From Treponema sp. (GTDB lineage: Bacteria > Spirochaetota > Spirochaetia > Treponematales > Breznakiellaceae): a stretch of DNA of 5,168 bases. Positions 1 through 5,049 of the stretch are shown here, in pieces. How positions within the stretch are numbered: the stretch's first letter is position 1; each line of letters opens with the position of its first letter. The translations under genes and the position numbers were made by a program. Location: positions 1-5,168 of the forward strand of contig JAITHH010000195.1 of assembly GCA_031280065.1 (NCBI GenBank). Reading direction: 5' to 3'. The notes below the pieces were generated by a model. The model did no database searches and was not told the DNA's origin. It saw nothing but the letters and a program-made list of their open reading frames with translations.

Positions 1-284
1 GCAATCAGCTCGTCAATGATATATTCCGACAGCGCCGGAAAGTCCGACTGGATATTGAGGATCACCAGCTTGTTCCCCTTGGGAAGCTGCTTGTTCAGGT
101 AATCCGAAGTTTCCCGCACCGCGGCGTCCAGTTCACCCGCCGGGGCTGCTGGGGCGGCAGCCCCGGCCCAGGGCGCGCTTTTACACGCCGGAACCATCAC
201 CATAATGAATGACAGCGCCAATGCTGCTATTCCCATGAGTTTTAGCGCCGCCAAAACTCCGCCAGTACGATGTTTGATACTCAT
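1..284 (-). CDS. N-terminal part of a CsgG/LpoB-like lipoprotein (runs off left edge)
   Basis: Read on the minus strand from ATG 284-282, the frame stays open for 94 codons to the window edge. Seen: a basic start (MSIKHR), a hydrophobic stretch at about residues 15-32 and a cysteine at residue 34 in the context MVPAC, which fits the loose lipobox of spirochaete type II signal peptides. An Ala/Pro-rich linker (35-50) follows, then a folded-looking part ending NKLVILNIQSDFPALSEYII. That last piece resembles the first strand and helix of the CsgG/LpoB family, whose proteins act at the cell envelope; treponemes carry many such lipoproteins. A good ribosome site (AAGGA, complement of 293-297) lies 8 bases before the ATG and fixes the start. 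The lipoprotein call is fairly safe. The family call is from sequence style and needs the missing C-terminal part. It could instead be a lineage-specific lipoprotein. Confidence 0.62.
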   Translation of the reverse strand, partial: MSIKHRTGGVLAALKLMGIAALALSFIMVMVPACKSAPWAGAAAPAAPAGELDAAVRETSDYLNKQLPKGNKLVILNIQSDFPALSEYIIDELI

Positions 285-348
285 ACTTTTGATCCTTCTT
301 TTATAGAAAAGATTTATGTTTACCGCATACACGGATAACATGCTTTTA

Positions 349-383
349 GAAAGAAGTAAAGAGGAAGAATGAGCGCAGCGCTC
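349..383 (-). terminator. Possible hairpin terminator, minus strand
   Basis: On the minus strand GAGCG-CTG-CGCTC (complement of 371-383) forms a 5-bp stem with a 3-base loop, followed by a pyrimidine-rich, T-containing tract (ATTCTTCCTCTTTACTTC). It lies between the decayed reading frame ending at 430 and the lipoprotein start at 284, where a minus-strand terminator would be expected. The stem is short and the T run is interrupted, so the call is weak. Confidence 0.28.
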
Positions 384-389
384 TCCCCG

Positions 390-425
390 CTCTCACGAGC
401 TTTCCGCACTCCTCTCACGCTTTCC
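390..425. repeat. Imperfect 14-16 bp direct repeat
   Basis: CTCTCACGAGCTTTCC (390-405) is followed 22 bases later by CTCTCACGCTTTCC (412-425), the same sequence with an AG dropped. It lies in non-coding DNA just past the end of the possible decayed frame. No function is apparent; it may be a small local duplication. Confidence 0.4.
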
Positions 426-429
426 TTCC

Positions 430-774
430 TCAAGCGGTTATGCGCGGCACGATGGGGCAGTACGGCCCGTCCTGAAACCGGGGCGTCCGCCGGTACGCGG
501 CTGCGTACACTTCCAGCCGCAAATCCGCCAGGGTGAATGGCAGTTCGCGCCATTTTCTGCTCGTCTATGGGTATATCCGGCTCAGATATGATGATAGATG
601 AACCGTCTATCGTCCCTTCCCGCGCCCGCAGCCCCGCGTTTTGGGCAGAGTTGTCCCCTAAAATTACCGCTGGAGTTGAGTTGGGCTGCGAATATACGAG
701 AGAGAGAACACGTACCGTGCCATGTTAGGCTATCTTGCTAGGAAATCTGCGGCTGCGGTCTGGTATGCGTTCAT
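430..774 (-). pseudogene. Possible decayed gene of unknown function
   Basis: No single frame is intact, but three minus-strand frames join into something protein-like. ATG 774 opens MNAYQTAAADFLAR and meets TAG at 732-730; the frame resumes as MARYVFSLSYIRS from 723. A second frame, open from 724, reads VILGDNSAQNAG and later SEPDIPIDEQK. A third runs from about 552 to TGA 432-430 and reads WRELPFTLADLRLEVYAAAY, ending PIVPRITA. The last junction falls on a run of four A (complement of 553-556); with three A the text would read DEQK-WRELPF without a break. The 3' part has strongly G/C-ending codons, which supports former coding. I do not recognise a family. The alternative is that this is ordinary non-coding DNA with chance open frames. 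No ribosome site precedes ATG 774. Confidence 0.33.
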
Positions 775-784
775 TGCTGATGAT

Positions 785-1086
785 ACCACCGGGGATTGGA
801 AAAAACGTCAAGAGGTTTCTTGAGTAAAATACAAAAAGAACCACGGAAAAACGCGGAAATCACGCGGAAGGAAGGAGATGCGGATAAAAAACAGTTGTCC
901 GGGAACCGCAGATTACGCGGATGAAACGGACGGCCAACAAACGTGCCCGCCAGGGCGTTGACCAAACAATGCGGCCCGCCGTAGCGTGCGTAATCCCCCC
1001 TATTAGCCCAGATGCGCGAAGGCTTTAGCCTGAGCAGTGCCGCGGGCTGAAGGCATCCCTCTGTTCGATGGCCCCCCGGACCTCCC
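785..1086. other. Gene-free GC-rich leader region before the kinase
   Basis: I see no convincing gene here. It holds the CACGGAA-type repeat (833-884), a second short repeat-like string GAACCGCAGATTACGCGGAT (903-922), a small hairpin GCCC-GCCA-GGGC (945-956) and a perfect small palindrome AGGCT-TT-AGCCT (1020-1031). The last 60 bases are very C-rich. No clear promoter hexamers and no ribosome site are visible ahead of the kinase. A structured RNA leader is possible, but I could match none of the known riboswitch consensus cores to it. Confidence 0.5.
833..884 (+). repeat. CACGGAA-type intergenic repeat, copy 1
   Basis: AAAAAGAACCACGGAA (833-848) opens a stretch in which CGG recurs at 844, 854 and 865, so spaced by 10-11 bases, and then ends in GGAGATGCGGAT. 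The same 16-mer occurs inverted at 3676-3691, and the combination CCACGGAA ... GGA..GATGCGGA recurs in the hairpin at 4784-4861. Three intergenic copies in 5 kb mark this as a dispersed repeat family of the genome and not a gene-specific site. Confidence 0.6.
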
Positions 1087-3630
1087 GTGAGGCAAGCCGC
1101 GCCTCCGATGACAAATCCCCAGCCGGGGGCTATACTGAAACTGGCAAGCGATATGAACAGCGGCGATACCACCCTCCAAAGACGGCTCCAGCACCAGGAG
1201 ATCATGTCCGCTCTGGCGCAGAGCTTTATCTCCTCCGATGACAGCGTCATCCTTATCAACAACGCCCTCAAAATGGCCGGGGAATTTCTGGGAGTAACCC
1301 GCATGGTCGTCTACGTCCCGGACCGGAAACAGGGCCTTACCAAAGCGGAATTCGTCTGGTCCTCCGAAACCGAACTCACCCTGACCGCCGAAGGAATCGG
1401 CGAAATCATCGCCGCGAGTTTCCCCAAACGGGTCGCGCCGGATATGCCCGCCCCCAACATCTTCTGCGACGACATCAACATCGATTCCCGCTACGCCGTC
1501 CTGGGCCGCGCCGGAGTCAAATCATTCGCCTGGATTCCCCTCTACGTGTCCGGCGCAATCTGGGGCCTGTTGAGCATCGAAGAGTGCATCACCGCCCGCG
1601 AGTGGAGCGGCAGCGACATCGAACTGGTGAACCTCATCAGCCACGTCATTACCGGCGCCATCGAGCGGGGCGTCATCGAGCAGACACTCAAACACACCTC
1701 CTCCATCGTCGAAAAGTCCCCCCAGTTCATCTGCTACCTGGACATTGACGGAAACCTCCAGTTTGCTAACCAGGGCGCGGCCCGGCTGACGGGCTTTTCC
1801 ACCGAAGAACTTGCGGAACGGGGCCTGCGGGGACTGGTCGCTGCGGAAGACTGGGAGCAGCTCTGGCAGGGCTGCCGGCCCCTGATGCAAACCGGGGAAG
1901 GCAGGGAATTCACCATGGCCGTCCGCCCCAAACACGGGGATTCCCTTATTATGAATTTCTCCGCCTTCCCCGTCAGCGAAGAGAGCATCGGCATCATCGG
2001 CCTGGATTTGACGGAAAAGGCCCGGCTGCAGCGGGAACTCGTCCAGGCCAAGGAAGCCGCGGAAAATTCCAGCCGCGCCAAAAGTGAATTCCTCTCCCGC
2101 ATGAGCCATGAGATGCGCACCCCCATGAACGCCATCATCGGCATGACCAGCATCGGCAAGTCCTCCCCGGACGTGGAGCGCAAAGAATACTGCCTGGAAA
2201 AGATTGACGAAGCCTCCAAGCACCTCCTGGGGGTGATCAACGACATCCTGGATATGTCCAAGATCGAGGCGGGAAAGCTGGAAATTGCGTCTGCGGAATT
2301 CAGCGTGGAAAAGATGCTCCAGCGGGTGGCGAATGTGATTGTCTTTAAGGCGGATGAGAAGCGCATCGACTTTCAGGTGAAGCTGGCCGCTGACCTGCCC
2401 CCCATGATCATCTCCGATGAACAGCGCCTGGCCCAGGTGATCACCAACCTGCTCTCCAACGCGGTGAAGTTCACCCCGGACCGGGGGGCCGTCACCCTGA
2501 CGGCCCGGCTGATTGACGAAGACGCCGAGGGGTTCTGTACGCTGGAATTCAGCGTTGCCGACACGGGGATCGGCATTGCCAAGGAGCATCAGGCCAAGCT
2601 CTTCCGGTCTTTTGAGCAGGCGGACGGCAGCATCTCCCGGAAATTCGGCGGCACGGGGCTGGGGCTGGCCATCAGCAAGCGGATCGTCGAGCTGCTGGGA
2701 GGGTCGATTCAGGCGCAGAGCGAGGAGGGCAAGGGCTCGGTCTTCACCTGCCGCATCCGCGCCGAGCGGGGGGCGGATGCTCTGCATGAATTCCTCCCGA
2801 ACGCGCCCTACAGCCGGAAAAACCTGCGTCTTTTGGCCGTGGATGATTCAGCGGCGGTGCGGGAGTACTTCAGTCTGCTCATGGAGCGCATGGGGCTCCG
2901 CTGCGATACGGCGGGGAGCGGCGAGGAGGCCTGCCGGATGATTGACGCGGCGGGAGACCAGCCTTATTCGCTGATATTCGCGGACTGGCAGATGCCCGGC
3001 ATGGACGGCATTGAGCTGACGCGGGCGATAAAGGCGCGCTGCGGGGCGAACATGGTGGTGATCATGATTTCCGCGGCGGCCTGGAGCGAGATCGAGGCTG
3101 AGGCGAGGGCCGCGGGGGTGCGTATGTTCATGCCCAAGCCGCTTTTCCCTTCGGCGATTATGGACTGTATCAACAGTTGTCTGGGGCAGCGGAACATTAC
3201 GGCTTTTTACGGGGATGAGGGCGGCGAAGGCGGCGCGGCTGCGGGGCGGTTCCAGGGGCGGTGCATTCTTTTGGCGGAGGATGTGGAGATAAACCGCGAG
3301 ATTGTGCTGACGCTGCTGGAGGACACGGGGCTTGAGATAGATGTTGCGGAGAACGGGCTGCAGGCGGTGGAGGCGTTCAAGCGGAATCCCGGCAAGTACG
3401 GGCTGATTTTCATGGACATTCACATGCCGGAAATGGACGGGTTTGAGGCGACGCGGACTATCCGGGCGCTGGACGTGCCCGGCGCGAAGACGGCGCCGAT
3501 TGTCGCTATGACGGCTAACGTATTCCGGGAAGATGTGGAGCGCTGTCTTGCCGCGGGGATGAACGGCCACATTGGCAAGCCGATTAGTCTTGACGAGATC
3601 ATGGAGAAGCTGGCGGCGTATTTGGGCTAG
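1087..3630 (+). CDS. Soluble hybrid sensor histidine kinase, GAF-PAS-HisKA-HATPase-REC-REC
   Basis: An 847-codon frame for a cytoplasmic two-component phosphorelay kinase; no signal peptide or membrane segment is seen. Domains: GAF about 40-195; PAS about 203-311; a coiled linker 312-335; HisKA with phospho-acceptor His341 in MSHEMRTPMN; HATPase_c with N box N454/N458, G1 box D492-T-G-I-G and G2 box GGTGLGLAIS at 521-530; first receiver about 580-698 with D586/D587, phospho-Asp633, Ser662 and Lys684; second receiver about 725-845 with E731/D732, phospho-Asp777, Thr809 and Lys831. All key residues are present, so it should autophosphorylate and pass phosphate to its receivers; there is no HPt domain, so a separate partner is likely. 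The stimulus is unknown. The start is uncertain: GTG 1087 is the first possible start after TGA 1048-1050, but ATG 1108 or ATG 1153 are equally plausible, since none has a good ribosome site and homology-like sequence begins only near residue 30. Confidence 0.95.
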   Translation: MRQAAPPMTNPQPGAILKLASDMNSGDTTLQRRLQHQEIMSALAQSFISSDDSVILINNALKMAGEFLGVTRMVVYVPDRKQGLTKAEFVWSSETELTLTAEGIGEIIAASFPKRVAPDMPAPNIFCDDINIDSRYAVLGRAGVKSFAWIPLYVSGAIWGLLSIEECITAREWSGSDIELVNLISHVITGAIERGVIEQTLKHTSSIVEKSPQFICYLDIDGNLQFANQGAARLTGFSTEELAERGLRGLVAAEDWEQLWQGCRPLMQTGEGREFTMAVRPKHGDSLIMNFSAFPVSEESIGIIGLDLTEKARLQRELVQAKEAAENSSRAKSEFLSRMSHEMRTPMNAIIGMTSIGKSSPDVERKEYCLEKIDEASKHLLGVINDILDMSKIEAGKLEIASAEFSVEKMLQRVANVIVFKADEKRIDFQVKLAADLPPMIISDEQRLAQVITNLLSNAVKFTPDRGAVTLTARLIDEDAEGFCTLEFSVADTGIGIAKEHQAKLFRSFEQADGSISRKFGGTGLGLAISKRIVELLGGSIQAQSEEGKGSVFTCRIRAERGADALHEFLPNAPYSRKNLRLLAVDDSAAVREYFSLLMERMGLRCDTAGSGEEACRMIDAAGDQPYSLIFADWQMPGMDGIELTRAIKARCGANMVVIMISAAAWSEIEAEARAAGVRMFMPKPLFPSAIMDCINSCLGQRNITAFYGDEGGEGGAAAGRFQGRCILLAEDVEINREIVLTLLEDTGLEIDVAENGLQAVEAFKRNPGKYGLIFMDIHMPEMDGFEATRTIRALDVPGAKTAPIVAMTANVFREDVERCLAAGMNGHIGKPISLDEIMEKLAAYLG
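1089..1105 (+). other. Small hairpin at the kinase start
   Basis: GAGGC (1089-1093) can pair with GCCTC (1101-1105) around a 7-base loop. It lies between the GTG at 1087 and the ATG at 1108. GAGG is the only Shine-Dalgarno-like string near ATG 1108, yet at 15 bases it is too far away unless the hairpin shortens the distance or hides it. Its role is speculative. Confidence 0.25.
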
Positions 3631-3632
3631 GC

Positions 3633-3661
3633 GGGGACGTGTGTGCGGGGGACACGTCCCT
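3633..3661 (+). terminator. Stem-loop just after the kinase stop codon
   Basis: GGGACGTGT (3634-3642) pairs perfectly with ACACGTCCC (3652-3660) across a 9-base loop, extended by a G-T pair at 3633/3661. It starts two bases after the kinase stop codon. There is no T run right behind it, so it may stabilise the mRNA end or work together with the smaller stem at 3670-3682. Confidence 0.5.
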
Positions 3662-3669
3662 CCCTTCCA

Positions 3670-3691
3670 CACGGCTTCCGTGGTTCTTTTT
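3670..3691 (+). terminator. Likely intrinsic terminator of the kinase gene; also repeat copy 2
   Basis: CACGG-CTT-CCGTG (3670-3682) is a 5-bp stem with a 3-base loop followed by GTTCTTTTT, the layout of an intrinsic terminator on the plus strand. The bases 3676-3691 are the exact inverse of the 16-mer at 833-848, so a dispersed intergenic repeat supplies this terminator. It lies between convergent genes. Confidence 0.5.
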
Positions 3692-3730
3692 ACCTTTTCT
3701 ACAGAAAACCGCTTGATTTTCTTCCGCTTC

Positions 3731-3925
3731 CTAGTAAGCCGCCGCCTCGCCATAGAGCTTGAGGATTTCCTCCGGGGGTTTGCCGCTCTTCAACAAATTG
3801 AGTACCCGCGCTTCGCCCAGGGCTATCCCCTCGGTTTTACCCAAGGCCATCCCTTCAGTTTTGCCTAAAGCCTTGCCCCGCAGTTCGGCTTCATCAACTG
3901 CCGTCAGCAGCATGCCGTCTACCAT
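3731..3925 (-). CDS. Candidate internal small protein (short Rpn form, 64 aa)
   Basis: In-frame ATG at 3925-3923 (Met262 of the Rpn protein) is preceded by GAGGAGGT with 8 bases between AGGAGG and the ATG, the ideal distance. Translation from here would give 64 residues: MVDGMLLTAVDEAELRG, the ALGKTEG repeats, then the tail ending in GEAAAY. It lacks the whole nuclease core. In E. coli, Rpn genes are known to make such a C-terminal short protein from an internal start, and it blocks the toxic full-length nuclease. By analogy this would be the antitoxin or regulator. The inference could fail because the codons of the peptide FEEV themselves resemble a ribosome site. A further Met (266, ATG 3913) is less well placed. 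Confidence 0.5.
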   Translation of the reverse strand: MVDGMLLTAVDEAELRGKALGKTEGMALGKTEGIALGEARVLNLLKSGKPPEEILKLYGEAAAY

Positions 3926-4708
3926 TTCGTGTACCTCCTCAAATTCAGGATATCCTTTATACAGATTATCATACAACTTTCCCATCAGCGCTATCAGGGT
4001 CTGCGTGTCGGATTTGTCCAGCTTCCCGTTCTGTTCACCCCTTTCGAGCGCGGCAGTCAGTTTTTCCACCAGGTACTTCATCTCCCCGGCCAGCTCCCGC
4101 CGCTTTTCCTCTGTCTTCGCCGCCTGGACGCGCTTCCTCAGTTTGAGCAGATAAAACGGCAGCAGGATACTCAAACCGTGCTCTTCAAGCTCTTCGACGG
4201 TATAGTCCAGCAGTTTCAGAGCAGGATACGTGAACGTATGCGACGTTCCGTCCATCCCCGTTATTTTAACCGAAAGGGTATCCGGGGTGGACGGGCCGGG
4301 TTCCAGGTAGATGACGATGGCGGGAACCAGTTTTATCTCGGTGACGTGTCCCTTGGTGGTCCTGTTCCGCATTCCTTCCAAATAGCTGTAGTTCCATAAT
4401 CTGAAGGACATGTCGCCGTCATCGCCTATCTGGGATTCGGTCAGGTACTTATCCTGGCCGATACCGAGCATCATGTCGCAGATGGATTGCCGGAGGCTGC
4501 CGGTGATGTGTTCAGTTGAGAGGTATTCAACTTCGGCATCCAAGGGATGGCTGGTTCCAAAGGCTCCGTTGATAAAGCGGATGACGGACGGGGACGATAG
4601 GCGCATAGCGCGTTTGAAGGCGCGATCGAATAGCTGATGGGGAGCGCTCCCGGCGGACTTCTGTTCCGCAGGTTGTTCGGGATTGGTTACCGGTGTTTTT
4701 GTGTCCAT
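3731..4708 (-). CDS. Rpn-family PD-(D/E)XK nuclease / putative transposase
   Basis: A 325-codon protein of the Rpn (recombination-promoting nuclease, transposase_31-like) family, whose members cut DNA and in enterobacteria act as toxic anti-phage proteins. Seen: a charged, disordered start (1-23), the family opening HQLFDRAFKRAMRLSS (24-39), a D...ExQ signature with D78 and E91-S-Q93 in the order expected for a PD-(D/E)XK core, a strand PAIVIYLEPG (129-138), a helical region LLPFYLLKLRKRV (182-194), and a tail with an octapeptide repeat (about 279-300) ending GEAAAY. The length fits the spirochaete branch of the family. The gene is monocistronic, convergent with the kinase. ATG 4708 has no Shine-Dalgarno (TATTATAGGT precedes it), in contrast to a strong internal start at codon 262. 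The catalytic residue assignment is by eye. Genes of this family often occur in many copies per genome, and a relic copy lies just upstream. Confidence 0.9.
   Translation of the reverse strand: MDTKTPVTNPEQPAEQKSAGSAPHQLFDRAFKRAMRLSSPSVIRFINGAFGTSHPLDAEVEYLSTEHITGSLRQSICDMMLGIGQDKYLTESQIGDDGDMSFRLWNYSYLEGMRNRTTKGHVTEIKLVPAIVIYLEPGPSTPDTLSVKITGMDGTSHTFTYPALKLLDYTVEELEEHGLSILLPFYLLKLRKRVQAAKTEEKRRELAGEMKYLVEKLTAALERGEQNGKLDKSDTQTLIALMGKLYDNLYKGYPEFEEVHEMVDGMLLTAVDEAELRGKALGKTEGMALGKTEGIALGEARVLNLLKSGKPPEEILKLYGEAAAY
3822..3886 (-). repeat. 24-bp tandem repeat encoding ALGKTEG octapeptides
   Basis: GCTATCCCCTCGGTTTTACCCAAG (3822-3845) and 3846-3869 are imperfect copies of one 24-bp unit, and a partial third follows from 3870. 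On the minus strand they encode GKALGKTEG / MALGKTEG / IALGEA in the variable tail of the Rpn protein. A unit of 24 bases keeps the frame, so slippage would lengthen or shorten the tail by 8 residues without breaking it. Confidence 0.75.
3933..3940 (-). promoter_or_regulatory. Internal consensus Shine-Dalgarno inside the Rpn gene
   Basis: The complement of 3933-3940 is GAGGAGGT, a full match to the anti-Shine-Dalgarno of 16S rRNA. It is stronger than any ribosome site seen before the annotated starts in this window; the start of the full-length Rpn gene has none. It decides the proposed start at 3925. Confidence 0.55.
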
Positions 4709-4745
4709 ACCTATAATACAGCGTGGACTCGCGGTTTTGCTTCAA
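4709..4745 (-). promoter_or_regulatory. Weak promoter-like elements at the Rpn start
   Basis: TATTAT (complement of 4713-4718) lies only 4 bases before the ATG, and TTGAAG (complement of 4740-4745) lies 21 bases further up, which is longer than the usual 17. If TATTAT is the -10 box, transcription would begin within the start codon region and the long form would be leaderless or start from an internal position. Low certainty. Confidence 0.22.
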
Positions 4746-4783
4746 TTGCCGGAAACTTTTTTACACTGGTACGTCCCCAAGAC

Positions 4784-4861
4784 AAACCACGGAAGGTGCG
4801 GAAGGGATGCGGAAAAAGACCTCCCTATCCGCATCCCCTCCCTTCCGTGTCTTCCGTGGTT
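4784..4861. repeat. CACGGAAG-type intergenic repeat as an imperfect hairpin, copy 3
   Basis: The left arm from 4784 begins AACCACGGAAG and continues CGGAAGGG and ATGCGGA; the right arm from 4828 to 4861 is its inverted counterpart, with a 3-base mismatch block and a 5-base bulge. The outer 11 bp, the middle 8 bp and the inner 7 bp pair perfectly. The arms share their words with the repeat at 833-884 and the terminator at 3670-3691. It sits between the Rpn start and the relic Rpn tail, so it is both the former downstream flank of the relic and the upstream flank of the intact gene. Confidence 0.65.
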
Positions 4862-4889
4862 CGGTTCGCAATCAGCGCTTCCCCAGCGT

Positions 4890-4951
4890 CTAGTAAGCCG
4901 CCGCCTCGCCATAAAGCTGGAGGATTTCCTCCGGGGGTTTGCCGCTCTTCA
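4890..4951 (-). pseudogene. Relic 3' end of a second Rpn gene
   Basis: These 62 bases match 3731-3792, the 3' end of the intact Rpn gene, at 60 of 62 positions and in the same orientation, stop codon included. They encode KSGKPPEEILQLYGEAAAY; the two differences are one synonymous change and one Lys-to-Gln. Beyond 4951 the match ends sharply and the frame meets TAG a few codons upstream, with no start codon. It is therefore a fragment, left by deletion or by partial duplication. Both copies are followed, on the minus strand, by the AACCACGGAAG repeat within 28-45 bases, so the flank is shared too. Confidence 0.85.
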
Positions 4952-5002
4952 GCCGGCGTTTTCTCTACAAACAATACAGCCTTGATGAAAATACCATTCA
5001 AT

Positions 5003-5024
5003 CAGTGTTTCCCTGGACACACTG
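5003..5024. promoter_or_regulatory. Inverted repeat before the right-edge gene
   Basis: CAGTGT (5003-5008) and ACACTG (5019-5024) are perfect inverted repeats around 10 bases, 26 bases before the ATG at 5050. The right arm overlaps a possible -35 box TGGACA (5014-5019), which is 15 bases before TATACC (5035-5040). It could be an operator or a small mRNA hairpin; neither can be shown from one copy. Confidence 0.3.
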
Positions 5025-5049
5025 CGCGAATAATTATACCATAATTGTT

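Noticed and set aside
537..728. Open frame of 63 codons on the plus strand
   Set aside because: It is the mirror of the more protein-like minus-strand frame in the same place; third-position composition does not favour it and its AGGG lies too close to the ATG.
833..884. CRISPR-like regular spacing of CGG words
   Set aside because: The period is only 10-11 bases, with no conserved repeat of 20 or more bases and no unique spacers.
880..1086. Riboswitch or other known structured RNA ahead of the kinase
   Set aside because: Small hairpins are present but I found no match to a known aptamer core such as the cyclic di-GMP or cobalamin types.
771..1304. Open frame of 177 codons on the minus strand over the kinase leader and start
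   Set aside because: It runs through dispersed repeats and into the kinase coding region; no recognisable domain and no ribosome site.
1522..2787. Long open frame of 421 codons on the minus strand inside the kinase gene
   Set aside because: It lies opposite a gene with complete kinase motifs; long antisense frames are expected where third positions are G/C-rich. Its product is low in recognisable structure and has no ribosome site.
2848..3753. Open frame of 301 codons on the minus strand across the receiver domains
   Set aside because: Arg/His-rich shadow of the receiver-coding strand; it overlaps both the terminator region and the Rpn stop codon.
3731..4951. Insertion sequence bounded by the Rpn-tail direct repeats
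   Set aside because: There are no terminal inverted repeats at matching ends and no target-site duplication; one repeat copy lies inside the gene, which fits paralogue duplication or deletion better.
4637..5044. Open frames on the plus strand over the Rpn 5' end and relic
   Set aside because: They read through the hairpin repeat and the antisense of the Rpn tail; the text is Pro/Ser-rich shadow sequence.
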